64,000 bases of DNA, taken from assembly GCA_001931905.2 (NCBI GenBank), contig MSJI02000694.1, forward strand, positions 52,187 to 116,186, given 5' to 3'. The DNA comes from Cladosporium sp. IMV 00045. Its lineage: Eukaryota > Ascomycota > Dothideomycetes > Cladosporiales > Cladosporiaceae. The stretch's first letter is position 1, and the number at the start of each line of letters is the position of its first letter. The notes under the pieces were generated by a model that was not told the origin of the DNA, searched no databases, and saw only the letters and a program-made list of their open reading frames with translations. Below, piece after piece: positions 1-11,951 of this stretch. The translations under genes were made by a program, and so were the position numbers.

Positions 1-86
1 TTTCTTCACACTTGAACTACACCAGTCTCATCTCTGAGCTCCATTACAGCACCAGTAAGTCACATAGCAATCAGGTGCCCGCAATT

Positions 87-1781
87 ATGGCATCGAAGCA
101 CGAGCAGCAAGTCGCCCAAATCGTTGTCGACAGCCTCTACAATGCCGGTGTGCGAGTCGTCTTCGGCATCCCGGGAGCCAAGGTCGATGCCATCTTCGAC
201 ACCTTGAGCGATCATCCTGAGATCAAGCTCATTGTCTGCCGCCACGAGCAGAATGCTGCTTTCATGGCAGCAGCCACTGGACGCATCACTGGAGTACCCG
301 GCGTCTGCATCGCCACCTCAGGTCCAGGAGCAGGCAACCTCACCACCGGTCTTGTGACGGCTACGACAGAAGGTGATCCGGTGGTCGCCATTGTCGGTTC
401 GGTACCCAGACTACTCAACACGAAGCATACGCATCAGTCCATGAAGGCTTTGGAAATTCTGGGACCTACAAGCAAGTCTGCCATGAATATCGACGTGGAG
501 GATGTTGCTGCAGAGATTGTGCTTGCAGCGTTCAGAACGGCGACAACAAGCCCCAAGGGCAGTGCTGTCGTGTCATTGCCCATGGACATCGCATCAGGAA
601 AATCCAAAATCACTGCCTTCCAGCCGCCAGCCTTCAAGGCGCCGCTCTACGGTCCGGCTCCCCCAGAGAGCATTCACAAGGTTGCACGACTCTTGGAGAG
701 CGCGAAACGGCCAGTCTTCTTCCTCGGACAGAGGGCTTCAAGCCACATCGTAGTAGAAGCTCTGCACAAGTTCCTCGACAAGCACGCTATCGCAGTCGTG
801 GAGACTTTCCAAGCCGCAGGAGCTGTATCTGAAGAACTGGCACCGAAGGTCTTCTTCGGTCGTGTTGGTCTCTTCCGCAACCAACTTGGCGACAAGCTTC
901 TGCAAAACTCAGACCTCATCGTCACGCTGGGCTACGATCCGACAGAATACGATGCAAGCTCCTGGAACCCTAGCGGCAATCTACCTATTGTTCACGTCGA
1001 TTACACATCCTGCGAGTACGGCTCTCACTATCACCCTGATATTGAGCTCCTCGGTTCCGTGCGCGAGACACTGCGAGCACTCACCTCGGAAGTCAAGCAC
1101 ATCAACAATCCACAAGAAGACCCCTTCTGCCAACAGCTCACCCAAGAAGCCAACGCGCAAATCGAGAAGATCAACTCCACCGGAGCCGTCGCAGGTGCTC
1201 CAGTCCATCCACTCCAATTCGTGTCCGCCCTCCAAGCGCGCGTCTCGCCCTCTACGACCGTGACCTGCGACGTCGGCACAGTCTACATCTACATCATGCG
1301 CCACTACCGCGCCTACCAACCCAGGAGACTCTTATGCAGCAACGGACAACAGACTCTCGGCGTCGGTATGCCCTGGGCGATCGCCGCATCTCTGAGCCAA
1401 GAGCCTCCCTGCTCGGAGAAAGTGGTCTCTCTCTCCGGCGACGGCGGCTTCATGTTCAGCGTGCAAGAGCTGTCGACCGCCGTGCAGCAGCGCTGCAACA
1501 TCACGCACTTCATCTGGAACGACGAGGCGTTCAACATGGTCGAATTCCAGGAGGAGATGAAGTACGGCCGCTCCTCTGGCATTCACCTTGGAGGAGTGGA
1601 TTTCGTCAAGTTGGCGGAGTCGTTCGGCGCGAAGGGCTTCCGCGTTCACGAGGCGGGAGAGCTGGAGCGTGTCATGGAAGAGGCGCTGGCGTACGAGGGC
1701 GTCGCGTTGGTGGATGTTAGGATCGATTATAGCCACGCGAAGGATTTGGCTGGCAACTTGATCCAGGATAGCGTTGGTTAG
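87..1781 (+). CDS. ThDP-dependent acetolactate synthase-like enzyme
   Basis: Single-exon gene of 564 codons starting at the first ATG in the frame; the frame is open further upstream but has no ATG there. It belongs to the acetolactate synthase/pyruvate decarboxylase superfamily, which condenses or decarboxylates 2-oxo acids with thiamine diphosphate. Three domains are visible: an N-terminal PYR domain with the activating Glu54 in CRHEQ, a central domain (about residues 190-330) and a C-terminal PP domain with the ThDP/Mg motif G451-D452-G453 followed by N478-D479 about 25 residues later. No mitochondrial presequence is apparent and it looks like the catabolic (AlsS) or general IlvB-like branch rather than the mitochondrial Ilv2 of branched-chain synthesis; that subclass is inference. 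Substrate is not determined. Confidence 0.85.
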   Translation: MASKHEQQVAQIVVDSLYNAGVRVVFGIPGAKVDAIFDTLSDHPEIKLIVCRHEQNAAFMAAATGRITGVPGVCIATSGPGAGNLTTGLVTATTEGDPVVAIVGSVPRLLNTKHTHQSMKALEILGPTSKSAMNIDVEDVAAEIVLAAFRTATTSPKGSAVVSLPMDIASGKSKITAFQPPAFKAPLYGPAPPESIHKVARLLESAKRPVFFLGQRASSHIVVEALHKFLDKHAIAVVETFQAAGAVSEELAPKVFFGRVGLFRNQLGDKLLQNSDLIVTLGYDPTEYDASSWNPSGNLPIVHVDYTSCEYGSHYHPDIELLGSVRETLRALTSEVKHINNPQEDPFCQQLTQEANAQIEKINSTGAVAGAPVHPLQFVSALQARVSPSTTVTCDVGTVYIYIMRHYRAYQPRRLLCSNGQQTLGVGMPWAIAASLSQEPPCSEKVVSLSGDGGFMFSVQELSTAVQQRCNITHFIWNDEAFNMVEFQEEMKYGRSSGIHLGGVDFVKLAESFGAKGFRVHEAGELERVMEEALAYEGVALVDVRIDYSHAKDLAGNLIQDSVG

Positions 1782-2908
1782 GGTTGGCTGAGGTTCGGAA
1801 AGTCAGCTGATTCATGAAGAGTGTTTTGGCGTTCTTTTGGGGGGTTACGAGGAAAAGGATAGTCTCGTTAATGATCATGAGAGTAATGACCTGCTAACAT
1901 TAACGTTTGCCTTTGGCGATCTCTTCAACTGCTAAGGGCCAAGCTGTTGTGGAATTTGTAATGTCACGAACTGTGATCTCAACCGTTGCCATCCTGTAGA
2001 AAACCCGGCTGCAAATCACAGATAGATATTAGCCGTTCATGAGCCCTAACCTGGTACATCGAAATCAAGTACTTCTGTAGTGAGATGCAATGCAACATGC
2101 TTCCATTGAGTGGCCATCAACGTTCCAGCCAGGCAACCTAGAGATGCGATTCGACAACACAGCGACCACACACCACCCCAAGCCCGTATACCTTCCAAGC
2201 CCTACATACGAGCCAAATCGATAAATATCTATCCAACCGTTCATCATATCTAGCCACATGTCCCCCGCATCCAAGACCTTTTTCCCCACAACCCGACCCT
2301 GCACATGCATACAAGTAGACAACCTCTCAGCCGCTTAAGCATACACCTCGAGCACGGCCACGGTCGAAATAGCACCCTCTCACCACTCAGCTCGTCGAAC
2401 AAACAAGTGAGATTCTCTTGGTAGACGCCGTGCGGCACTCCCACCTACTTAACCGGGCCATGTTGGACGCCGGAGAATGAGGTTAAACGAAAGAGCAACA
2501 ACCCCAGTACTCGTCTAGCTAGCCCCGCAAAATGTTCCACGAATGGCGCAGGACACTACACATGCACGTTGGCTATACACGGGCCGGTACTCCTAGTTTT
2601 CCATGCGAACTGCGAACACACACTGCAGAATCGAACCATTTGGCGAGCCTTTTTCACGTCTTTGACGCGAGCATTTAACCAATACGTGTCACACGCTCAC
2701 GGGTAGCAATGGTTCGAGCGCCACACAGGCACGTCGTCCATCCTGCATTGGCAGAGCTGCAAGGCGAGGTTCTCGCTCCCGCACATTGATGAAAGGCATA
2801 TAAACCACCGCCCGTTGGCGGTCCCTTTCCAACAATCCCGCGTCCCAGCCCTTTACAGACGATCCATATCCCGCCATCAGAGGCAATTGCTGCTGATCGC
2901 ATTCCATC
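1782..2908. other. intergenic, promoter of sugar permease
   Basis: No coding potential seen. A TATAAA at about 2799-2804 lies some 105 bp before the ATG of the sugar permease at 2909 and is a plausible TATA box for it. The rest shows nothing I can name. Confidence 0.5.
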
Positions 2909-4868
2909 ATGGCCTCGGAAAAGAGGGACGACCCCAGCTCGCTCCGGGTCGAAGCCACGGACCAGGACCTCAAGCACTACGAGAATGTCGACATCCACGA
3001 CAAAGCGCTCAACGCGAGCGCCATGGAAGCGACCGCGCAGGAGCACAGCGTGGGCTTCATCCAGGGCTTTAAGACGTACAAGCGCGCGGCGTTCTGGTCG
3101 TTTCGTAGGTTGACAACACTCTTGGTGAACGTGCCGATGAGACGAAAGAGACGTGTGCTGATTCGAAGGGTGCCTCCCGCAAAACAGTCATCTCCATGAC
3201 GGTCATCATGGAAGGGTACGACGTGACGCTGCTCGGCAGCTTCTACGGCTACCCCATGTTCCGCAACAAGTACGGCGAGTGGTTGAACGAAGAGAGCGGC
3301 AACCAGATCTCCAGCACCTGGCAGCAGCGCTTCAACTGCCTGGCCGCCGTGGCGAATATCGTCGGCGCTCTGATGAACGGCTGGGCGACTGCGCGCTGGG
3401 GCCACCGGAAGGTGCTCATCGTCTCGCTCTTCTGGCTGTCGGCGTTCATTTTCGTCGTCTTCTTCGCGCCGAATATTGAGGTTATGCTGGTCGGTCAGGT
3501 GTTTTGTAATGTCCCTTGGGGTGTTTTTGCGACCACGGGCCCGTCGTATGCTGCGGAGGTTACGCCGCTGGCTATTCGCGGTTACTTGACCGCTTACATT
3601 AACTTGTGCTGGGTTATTGGACAGTTCTTGAGTGCCCTGATTCTCAATGCGCTGGTTGATAACAAGACGGAGTGGAGTTACAGGATTCCGTTCGCTTTGC
3701 AGGTAAGCAGCCTCGATCATGCCCTGCCTCACAATGTGAATCGCCGTCGTGATCGGGATTGTGTTTGGTCAGTCGATCAGGACATACTGACTTTGCACAG
3801 TGGATCTGGCCAGTCCCGCTCGCTTTGGCAGCTTACCTCGCGCCCGAATCGCCATGGTTCCTGGTACGACAGAACCGGCTCGAGGACGCCAAAAAGTCGC
3901 TCAAGCGACTCTCCGAACCCGAGCACAACATCAACTACGACAACGCCGTCGCTCTCATGGTGCACACAGACAAGCTCGAGCAGGAAGAGCGAGCCGGCGC
4001 CACCTACTGGGACGCCTTGCGAGGAACAAATCTCCGCCGCACAGAGATTGCTTGCATGGCGTTCATGTCGCACATCACGAACGGCGGTGCTCTCTGCTAC
4101 AGTGGCAGTTTCTTCTTCCAGCAGGTTGGTATTGCTGACAACGTCGCTTATGCTATCACTCTCGGCGGTAAGGGACTTTGCTTCGTGGGAACCATCTTGT
4201 CTTGGTTCTACATTCACCGGTTCGGCCGTCGTACCATCTGGCTGTTCGGTTTCGCTACGCTGACTGCGATTCTCTGGACTATCGGCTTCCTCTCGCTGCC
4301 GAACCAGAATCTGCCGCTCGGCTGGGGTCAGTCTCTACTTTGCGTTATCTGGCTGGGCGTGTATTCGATGTCTGTCGGACCGATCGTCTACACTGTCGTC
4401 GCTGAGATTGGCTCGACCCGTCTGCGCACTCAGACGGTAGTCTTAGGTCGTAGTGTCTACTACTTCGGCAACATCATCTTCGGCGGCATCCTGCAGCCTA
4501 AGTTCATGTCGCCTGGCGACTGGAACCTCAAAGGGAAAACGGTAGGATACTCTCACCCCGATCGAATGCCAATCTGCGGTGGCTGACCATGACCAGGCTT
4601 TCTTCTGGGCTGTCCTCGCGACATTGACACTGACCTGGGGATACTTCCGTCTTCCCGAGACGAAGGACAGGACGTTTGGTGAAATGGACATTCTCGTAAG
4701 TTGCCTCGCGATGAAGGTAGTCTCTCACCCAGGCGCTGACCGTCTCTGCAGTTCCAGAAGGGTGTGTCGGCACGAAAGACGGCGAAGGCTACGGTCACAG
4801 AGGAGGACGTGAACCTGACCAAACACGCTGACACCAGTGAGCCTGTGCGTGAGAAGACGAGCGAGTAG
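2909..4868 (+). CDS. MFS sugar (alpha-glucoside/maltose-type) permease
   Basis: Five exons: 2909-3104, 3188-3702, 3801-4541, 4597-4695, 4752-4868 (introns 83, 98, 55 and 56 bp), giving 555 aa. It is a 12-TM sugar porter of the plasma membrane, probably proton-coupled. Visible family marks: FLISMTVIMEGYD at the start of TM1, the loop-2/3 motif RWGHRK, APESPWFLV (sugar-porter PESPRFL) before the central loop, the second-half loop motif RFGRRT and PETKDRTFGEMD near the C-terminus. The GYD...LLGSFYGYP start and the MDILFQKGV-type ending match the fungal Mal/Agt alpha-glucoside permease branch; the actual substrate is inference. Exon joins restore conserved motifs exactly. A TATA box lies about 105 bp upstream. 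Confidence 0.9.
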
Positions 4869-5971
4869 TTGCGATCTCTGCTGTTATGTTATGCTCCTGT
4901 TGACCTCGACATCGGAGTTTGGTCCGTTGCTGCATTGCCCTAGGAACGCATGTAGGCGATGTCTCGGAGGGAGCGGTCGAGGGCAACACTAGAATGAAAT
5001 GTTACGGCCTTCTGAACCGAAGATATAGCATGAAAGCAATGTCACGAGAGCCGCGTAAGACAGTACGCCTCATCCGGTCCAGGACGTGCTTCCAGAAGTC
5101 TTGCCGAAGATGGCACGAGGTAGGAGGGCTCGTTTGATGACAGAATTGCCAAATTGCTATTCTCTGCAGACCGCGTGCGAGTGCAGAAGTCCCGTCTACT
5201 ACGCCGCAATGCTTCCACTGCTGCGAAAGGCGGTGAAGAAGTAGTAGTCACGATGAATAGAGAACGATAATCACGCGTCGCAGAGGAACAGGAGTGCAAG
5301 CAAGGTGGAAAGCAAGGACAAAACTCGCCCGAACGATGTCCTAGTTGGAGCCGAAGAGAAGAACTCTATTTTGCAACTATCAAAACAAGCCAGACAAAAC
5401 TCAGGTCATATCTCGATCCATTCCCCCAATAAAAAGTCTGGCTAGTTTTGAGGCAGACTTTTCGTTACGACGTCAGGCCATGCACTCCACAAAAGGCAAT
5501 GTGGAGTCTGCATGTAGCTCTGTGCGGGGGTCATCATCGAGTCTCTCATCCTCGGCAAGCTTCGTTTTCGTCCGAACTCTGCTAAGTAAGGTACTGTAGC
5601 TGCCAGACGATTGCTACTGGGGTTTAACATGGCCTCGGGGACTGAGAAAAGATACGTAGATCGTCGTCCTAAGGTTTGGTCTCCGAGCTCCAGCCCAAAA
5701 TTACTGTTCTAATCGCGCTTTCGTCACTTGACAAAAACTACCTCACTCACTACTCACGCCAGTGCCTCTGCCATCCCCGTCTCGTCTTTACGGACGGACT
5801 TACATTTCCCTCAGCCACTTCTCGTCTAATAGCCTCGGTCTTTACGCGCCTCCAATTGCAGCTCCCATTCATACATCGTACATCTTGCATCTTCCATTCC
5901 TTTCGACCTATGTTTTGTCTACTTCTCACCTGACATTAGTCCTTCCTCACAGCTACACCTCTTAGCCCAAC
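4869..5971. other. intergenic with pyrimidine-rich promoter
   Basis: No supported gene. The last 230 bp before the acyl-CoA ligase ATG at 5972 are C/T-rich with CCAAT at about 5852, as in many filamentous-fungal promoters. The remainder is featureless to me. Confidence 0.4.
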
Positions 5972-7808
5972 ATGCCTTTCTCCCCTCCATCATGGGTTCC
6001 AGCCCTCCCAGACATCCCCAGCCATATCTCACTAGAGCAGTTCATGTTCGATGAGAACTACGGTCGCTATCCACTAGGCTACTCCAACGCGCCGTTTCAA
6101 TGCGCTCTTTCAGGAAAACAGCACAGCTTCCTTGACGTGAAAGAGCGCGTCGACTACCTTGCAAGAGCACTAGGCAAAGAGCTTGGCTTCAAGCCGAACG
6201 AGGGATCAGAATGGGACAAGACGATCGCCGTCTTCAGTGTCAACACCATCGACTACCTGCCTCTCTGCTGGGCGACACACAAGCTGGGCGGTATTTTGAC
6301 CGCCGCGAACGCCGCGTACAGCGCTGGAGATCTCGAGTTCCAGCTGAAACATTCCGGAGCAAAGGCCATCTTCACAAGTGCATTGCAGCTGCAGACCACC
6401 AAGGAGGCCTGTGCTAAAGCCGGAATTCCACCAGAGAGGATTTACATTCTGCCTATTCCGGACCAGATCGCAGGAGGCATCTCTACCACTGGCTATAAGA
6501 CCATCGAAGACTTCATCGCTGAAGGCTCAAAGCTCCCCAAGCTTGAGCCATTGAACTGGAAAGAGGGCGACAATGCCAAAAAAGTGGCATTCCTATGCTA
6601 CAGCAGTGGAACCTCGGGCCTACCCAAGGGCGTGATGATCTCGCACCGGAACGTCATCGCCAACACCCTCCAGATGCGAGCGAAAGAGCAATCAAGCCGA
6701 GACAAGCTCAAAGCAAAGCACAACATCGCCGAATGGACCGAGAACTGTCTAGGCCTGCTACCTTTGTCGCACATCTACGGCCTCATCGTGATCGCCCACG
6801 TTGGACCCTACCGAGGCGACGGCGTCGTCGTTCTCCCCAAATACGACTTCCAACTCCTCCTCCAATCCATCCAAGACTACAAGATCGCCATGCTCTACCT
6901 CGTCCCGCCCATGATCATCCACCTCACCAACGCCAAAGACATCGCGAAGAAATACGACCTTTCCTCCGTCCACGGCTGCTTCACCGGCGCGGCTCCTCTG
7001 GGCAAAGAAACCGCCGAAGAGCTGCAATCCATGTTCCCCAGCTGGGACATCCGCCAAGGCTACGGTCTGACCGAGACCGCCACCGTCGTCTGCGCGACAG
7101 TGCCAGGCGACATTTGGTTCGGCAGCTCTGGCAGCTTACTCCCCGGTGTGAAAGCGCGCATCGTCACGATCGAAGGCAACGAAATCACCGGCTACGACCA
7201 GCCCGGTGAGCTCTGGGTGCAAAGCCCCTCGGTGACTCTGGGGTACTTGAAGAACGACAAAGCGACGCAAGAAACTTTCGTCGACGAGCAGGACGGCAGG
7301 TACATGCGCACGGGAGACGAGGCGGTGGTCCGCAAGAGCCCGGCCGGGCACGAGCACATCTTCATCGTCGACCGCATCAAAGAGTGAGTCCACCACCCCA
7401 CCGAAGATAAACACCATCCAAATCCCAAACCCAACTAACCGAACCTCACCCCCATCCAGACTCATCAAAGTAAAAGGCATGCAAGTCGCGCCCGCCGAGC
7501 TGGAAGCGCACCTTCTCACCCACCCGGCCGTCAGCGACTGCGTGGTGATCGGCGTGCCATCCGACCGCGAAGGCGAAGTCCCCAAAGCTTTCGTTGTGAA
7601 AGCTCCCGGCTCGATTGAAGAAAGCGACGCGCTCGTCAAGCGCCAGATTACCAAGCACGTCGAGCAGCATAAGAGTAATCACAAATGGCTGCGTGGCGGG
7701 GTGGAGTTTATCGATGTCGTGCCGAAGAGTCCGTCGGGTAAGATTTTGAGGCGCATGATGAGGGATCAGGAGAGGGAGAAGGCGAAGAAACAGGGGGCGA
7801 AGTTGTAG
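5972..7808 (+). CDS. 4-coumarate-CoA ligase-like acyl-CoA synthetase, PTS1 end
   Basis: Two exons, 5972-7383 and 7460-7808 (76-bp intron), 586 aa. ANL-superfamily adenylating enzyme that activates a carboxylic acid as acyl-AMP and transfers it to CoA. Motifs in order: ATP-binding YSSGTSGLPKGVMISH, YGLTETATVV, YMRTGDEAVV, the hinge DRIKELIKVKGMQV (spliced across the intron, which restores it exactly) and the catalytic-lysine motif PKSPSGKILRR. The protein ends in AKL, a canonical peroxisomal targeting signal type 1, so import into peroxisomes is expected. It resembles the fungal 4CL-like clade used for aromatic or fatty acid side-chain degradation; substrate is unknown. The start ATG is preceded by CAAC, a good fungal context. 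Confidence 0.9.
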
Positions 7809-8654
7809 TTGCTTCTCTTTCTTGTTATTACTGTACAGGATTGTTTTGGCGTGGGATTTCCAGCGAGGATCTTGCGGTTGGAATATTTGCAAGTCTTTTC
7901 AGATGATACGAAGACATCAGGCATTGATGTGCCGAATCTATTTTGCGCCATTTTGCACATAATGAACTGCTCAAGCCAACGCCATAGCAATTCCGAGTCT
8001 GGACACCGGCGGCATGTGAGAGACGTATTCCGTCCAGATAACAGCGTCATTGTTCAGACATCTGCGTTCGAGGCAAGTGTAAGCGTATCCTGTGCGTTTG
8101 CGGTTAATTCTCATCAAGTCACTTTGCCCGTGGCCGCGTTAATTTTATCTGCCAACTCACATTTCACTTCCATTTCCTGGTCTGAGTGATGAGTGGCTCA
8201 CGGAAATGGTCAATCCAACTGCTAGGAAAAATGCCGCAACACAGAAAAGCAGCCTCCTTCTTGAGCTGAAGGATTCATAAAGGGCTAATCGAGCATTAAG
8301 CGATAGATAATGCAAGCATGCAAGCATGCGAAGCTTCCATACCTCATCGACCCACTTTGAACTCCGCACCTGCGGACTTCACTTGATATGCCTTCGTTAT
8401 CGCCTTCGAAGTGGTTTCGCCATCCATCTAACAACACATATCTTTGCTATTTGAAATTCCGGGATCACGCAATATCTCATTCCGATTCCGCTGTCAAGGT
8501 GTTATAGCTCTCCAAATCATCCAGAAATCATTCTGACTGCCCATAACCAGACATACAAATATACATCACAGCATCTGACCGTCTTGATACTTTACCATCT
8601 CCCGGCAAGACCGCACCTCAGACCTCACCACGTACCTTGAAAATCATCTCGACA
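7809..8654. other. intergenic
   Basis: No gene supported. It carries a short octamer repeat (GCAAGCAT, 2.5 copies) around 8312-8331 and otherwise nothing I recognise. It separates two plus-strand genes and should contain the promoter of the FAD oxidoreductase. Confidence 0.35.
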
Positions 8655-10204
8655 ATGGCTCGTACGATCCCAGACATGCCCAAGCTTGGGCAGCCAGCAT
8701 CTCTGCCAAATCCAAAATCCACGGACTCCTTCTGGCACACCGAGCCATCGCCACTGCTTCTCGGCCATCGATCGACGAGAGAACTGCCGGCTACTGCCGA
8801 TGTCGTGATCATTGGCAGTGGAATATCAGGCTCCAGCATTGCCCGACACATTCTGAAAGAAGATGGTGGCGCAAGCACGAACTCTTCTGGCCAGCGTCCT
8901 GACGTAGTCATGCTAGAGGCCAGAGAGGCATGCTGGGGCGCTACAGGACGAGTGAGTCCATTACCTGACCATCCCAACCTACCATGAAACGTTCGCTAAC
9001 CAATCCATCCCAGAACGGAGGCCACTGCCAACCCATCTTCTTCGAATACCCCGACAACCCCGAAATCGGCTTCTTCGAGCTGCGCAACTGGCACACCCTC
9101 AAATCCGAAATCGAGTCCAACAACATCTCCTGCGAATGGGTCGCCCAGCCCGGCGTGCGAGGCATCTACAGCGAAGCGAAATTCGCCCAAGCAAAAGCCG
9201 CCGTCGAAACCGTCAAGCGAACCACGCCCGAGCTGGGCGACATGATGCAATTCATCACCGACCCCGCCGAGCTGGCCAAATACCACCACCCCAAAGCCCA
9301 GGGCGCCGTGGTGACCAGCGTCGCCGCGCGCGTCTGGCCGTACAAGTTCGTCGCGCACATTCTGCAAGAGCTCCTCACCTCAGACCAGCTGCGCGGGTCC
9401 TTCAACCTGCAAACCCTCACGCCCGCAGAGCGCATCTCCCCCTCGTCCGACGGCAAGAAATGGCTCGTCTCCACGCCCCGCGGCACCATCGAGGCGAAAA
9501 CCCTCGCCCTCGCCACAAACGCCTACACTTCCCACCTCCTCCCCTCCTACTCCGACCTGATCATCCCCTGCCGCGGACAAATGAGCGCCCTGCAACCCCC
9601 ACCCTCCCTCTCCACGCCGTCCAACCGTCTCAAAACCTCGCAAGGCTTCGAAGGCGACGGTCTAGACGACTACCTCATCCAGCGGCCCACGGAGAAAGGC
9701 GGGCATCTGATGTTCGGCGGCGGACGGACTCTCGACGCAAGCTTGAACGTCACCGACGACTCGGTCATATCGCCCGAGACGGCAGCCTACCTGCGTCGCG
9801 AACTGCTCGACGCGTTCCAGCTGCCGGAAAGCGCGGACGAAAAAGCCGAACTGCACGCCGTGCGCGAATGGACGGGCATCATGGGTTTCTCGCGCGACGA
9901 GGTGCCCTGGGTCGGGCCCGTGGAGGGGAAGGAGGGGGTTTTCGTCTCGGCCGGTTTCACCGGGCATGGGATGCCGAATACGTGGCTTTGCGGGAAGGCT
10001 GTGGCGGGGATGGTGCTGGGGTACTTGCAGGGGGAGGTTGGGACGGAGGTTTTGGAGAGGGCGAGGAAGGAGACCGGGTTGCCTGGGGTTTATGCCACGG
10101 GAAGAGAGAGGGTGGGGAGGGCGATGGAGGGGGAGAGTGTGGAGGTTAGGGATGGGAGGGAGAAGGGACGTGGGGAGAGGATTAGGGAGGAGGCGGCGAG
10201 GTGA
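8655..10204 (+). CDS. FAD-dependent oxidoreductase, DAO family
   Basis: Two exons, 8655-8951 and 9014-10204 (62-bp intron), 495 aa. D-amino-acid-oxidase-type flavoenzyme. The dinucleotide-binding fold is marked by DVVIIGSGISGSSIAR near residue 50, followed by WGATGRNGGHC, which is only contiguous after splicing, and a C-terminal GFTGHGMPNTWLCGKA segment that closes the FAD site. The overall pattern matches fungal proteins related to gamma-glutamylputrescine or glycine oxidases, which oxidise an amine C-N bond with H2O2 release; the substrate here is not determinable from sequence. No signal peptide or PTS1. The C-terminus is rich in Arg, Glu and Gly and poorly conserved-looking. Confidence 0.85.
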
Positions 10205-10433
10205 GTGATCGAGAGTCTGAGAGTGCAAATTTGGTTTGTTTGTAGCTGGTGAAGATGCTCGTGGGATTTTCTTCTCGTTCAAACACTGCATTCGAAGTGA
10301 TGTAAAAATGCTAGCATGAGACACCAACACCGACAAAAGCACGACATTCAACACTTGAAAAAAATAGTCGATCATGCGTGTATAAATTTTCAATATCATG
10401 GTATCTCTAAACTTTTCCTGTCTCCTCCCCTAC

Positions 10434-11951
10434 CTACTCAGCCTTAAAAACCAATCCCACACCATCATCACCCGCCGTAACAATCGCCGCGCCACCACCA
10501 CCCTGCGCAAAGCCCAGGACACCGCCGCCCTCACCACCACCCCTGTGCCCCTTCAACTCGCTCACCAGCCCCAAATGCGCCGCCGCCGTACCGCCCCTAA
10601 CATCCCACCTGCGAACCACACCATCGTTACCCGCAGACGTGAGCAACCAGTTCCTCTCGCCATCCCTTGACTTGACAAACTCCACCTTGATGACGGCCTC
10701 CTCCTCGTGCGCCTCCTTGATGTGTCTGCGCACGGCGAAGTTGTGCGCCGCGTCGTACAGCGCGATCGAGCCGTCCACGCTACCCGCCGCGAGAAGCGTG
10801 AGCGGCGGCTGGCTGAAATCCAGCGTCTCGACGCCGTCGCTCTGCGCTTGCAGGGAAGCCAGAATCTGACCTGCCTGGCCCGCCGAAGCCGGCGCGCCCT
10901 TCGGTCCGCCCGCCTGCTTCTGTCCGCCTGCTTTGGCGCGCGCGCCCGCGCCGCCTTTGGTGCCCGAAGCAGCGCTGGCGGGCACTGAGAGGCGTGGCAA
11001 GCCGATGATGCGGATGTGGCCTTCGGCGCCGCCGACGGCGACGATGGCGCCGCCCGGGGAGATGGCGCAGCTGTACAGGCCGCCGTCGACGAAGAAGCGC
11101 TCGTCGTCGGATGTGAGGCCCACGACCGCCTGGCCGGAGGATGGGTCGACGAAGCCGGCCGCGGCGGCGTCGCCGAACGCGTCCCAGACGTACAGGCTGC
11201 TGTCTTCGGCGACGGTGGCGAGCAGCTTGCCGTCGGGCGTCCAGGCGCCGGCGGTGCAGGAGCCCTGGTGCAGGAAGAAGGTTTGCACGATCGTGAGCGG
11301 GTTGCTGGGGTCGGCGGCGTTGACGGTGTAAATCCAGACGCTGCCGTCGTTGGCGCCCAGGGCGAAGGTGTTGGGGTAGTCTGGGTGAGGGCAGGGGAGG
11401 AGCCAGTTGATTTCCTCGACTTCCTTCGCAGTGCCGACCAGATTGGCCGTGCCGGGCGCGGTGGGAGTGTGGTATGCGCTGAGCTTACCCGCAAGTGTGC
11501 CCGTGATCACGTACTCGCCCTGCGGCAGGGTGAAGCAGACTGCGTTGACGCTCTCGTCCTGGCCCTCGAATTTGGAGAGCGTGTCTTGGCCCTTCCTCTC
11601 TCTCGGTTGCGGGTTCGACTCGTAGCTCTGCGGCAGCAAGGGTTTCTCGGGAGGCGTGGCGTCCCACATGTAGGCGATGTCGTCGCCGCCTCCGGTGACA
11701 ACGACTTCAGGTCGAGTGGGGTGCTGGGCGATGCAGAATATGCTGTCCTTGTGGCCTTCGAAGTGGGCGACGCTGTCGTTCTGGATGAGGATTTCCTCGA
11801 GCATGCCGTTGTTGTCGCCCTCGTCGCCGGAGTCCATGGCGGCGTCTTCATTTTGTTCCACCACCTCTTCCGCCTCGTTCTCGTCAAAGATCTCGTCCTC
11901 ACCCTCGCCCTCATACCGGTCTTCTTGCATTCTGTCGTCGCGGTTGGCCAT
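10434..11951 (-). CDS. SQT1: WD40 ribosome-assembly protein, Sqt1/AAMP type
   Basis: Single exon, 505 aa. An acidic N-terminus (about 50 residues rich in D/E, including DENEAEEVVEQNEDAAMD) precedes a WD40 beta-propeller of about seven blades; clear blades include AHFEGHKDSIFCIAQHP, GGGDDIAYMWDA, VAEDSSLYVWDA and SAGNDGVVRRWDV. This layout is that of Sqt1 (yeast) / AAMP (animals), the dedicated chaperone that captures ribosomal protein uL16 (Rpl10) co-translationally during 60S assembly. An insert of low-complexity Gly/Ala/Lys (about residues 325-365) between blades looks like a lineage-specific loop. Converges with the upstream FAD oxidoreductase gene (229-bp gap). Confidence 0.8.
   Translation of the reverse strand: MANRDDRMQEDRYEGEGEDEIFDENEAEEVVEQNEDAAMDSGDEGDNNGMLEEILIQNDSVAHFEGHKDSIFCIAQHPTRPEVVVTGGGDDIAYMWDATPPEKPLLPQSYESNPQPRERKGQDTLSKFEGQDESVNAVCFTLPQGEYVITGTLAGKLSAYHTPTAPGTANLVGTAKEVEEINWLLPCPHPDYPNTFALGANDGSVWIYTVNAADPSNPLTIVQTFFLHQGSCTAGAWTPDGKLLATVAEDSSLYVWDAFGDAAAAGFVDPSSGQAVVGLTSDDERFFVDGGLYSCAISPGGAIVAVGGAEGHIRIIGLPRLSVPASAASGTKGGAGARAKAGGQKQAGGPKGAPASAGQAGQILASLQAQSDGVETLDFSQPPLTLLAAGSVDGSIALYDAAHNFAVRRHIKEAHEEEAVIKVEFVKSRDGERNWLLTSAGNDGVVRRWDVRGGTAAAHLGLVSELKGHRGGGEGGGVLGFAQGGGGAAIVTAGDDGVGLVFKAE

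Noticed and set aside
54..74. GTAAGT and a later TCAG upstream of the first gene as a 5' UTR intron
   Set aside because: The interval is about 20 bp, too short for a fungal intron; the true 5' end lies outside the window.
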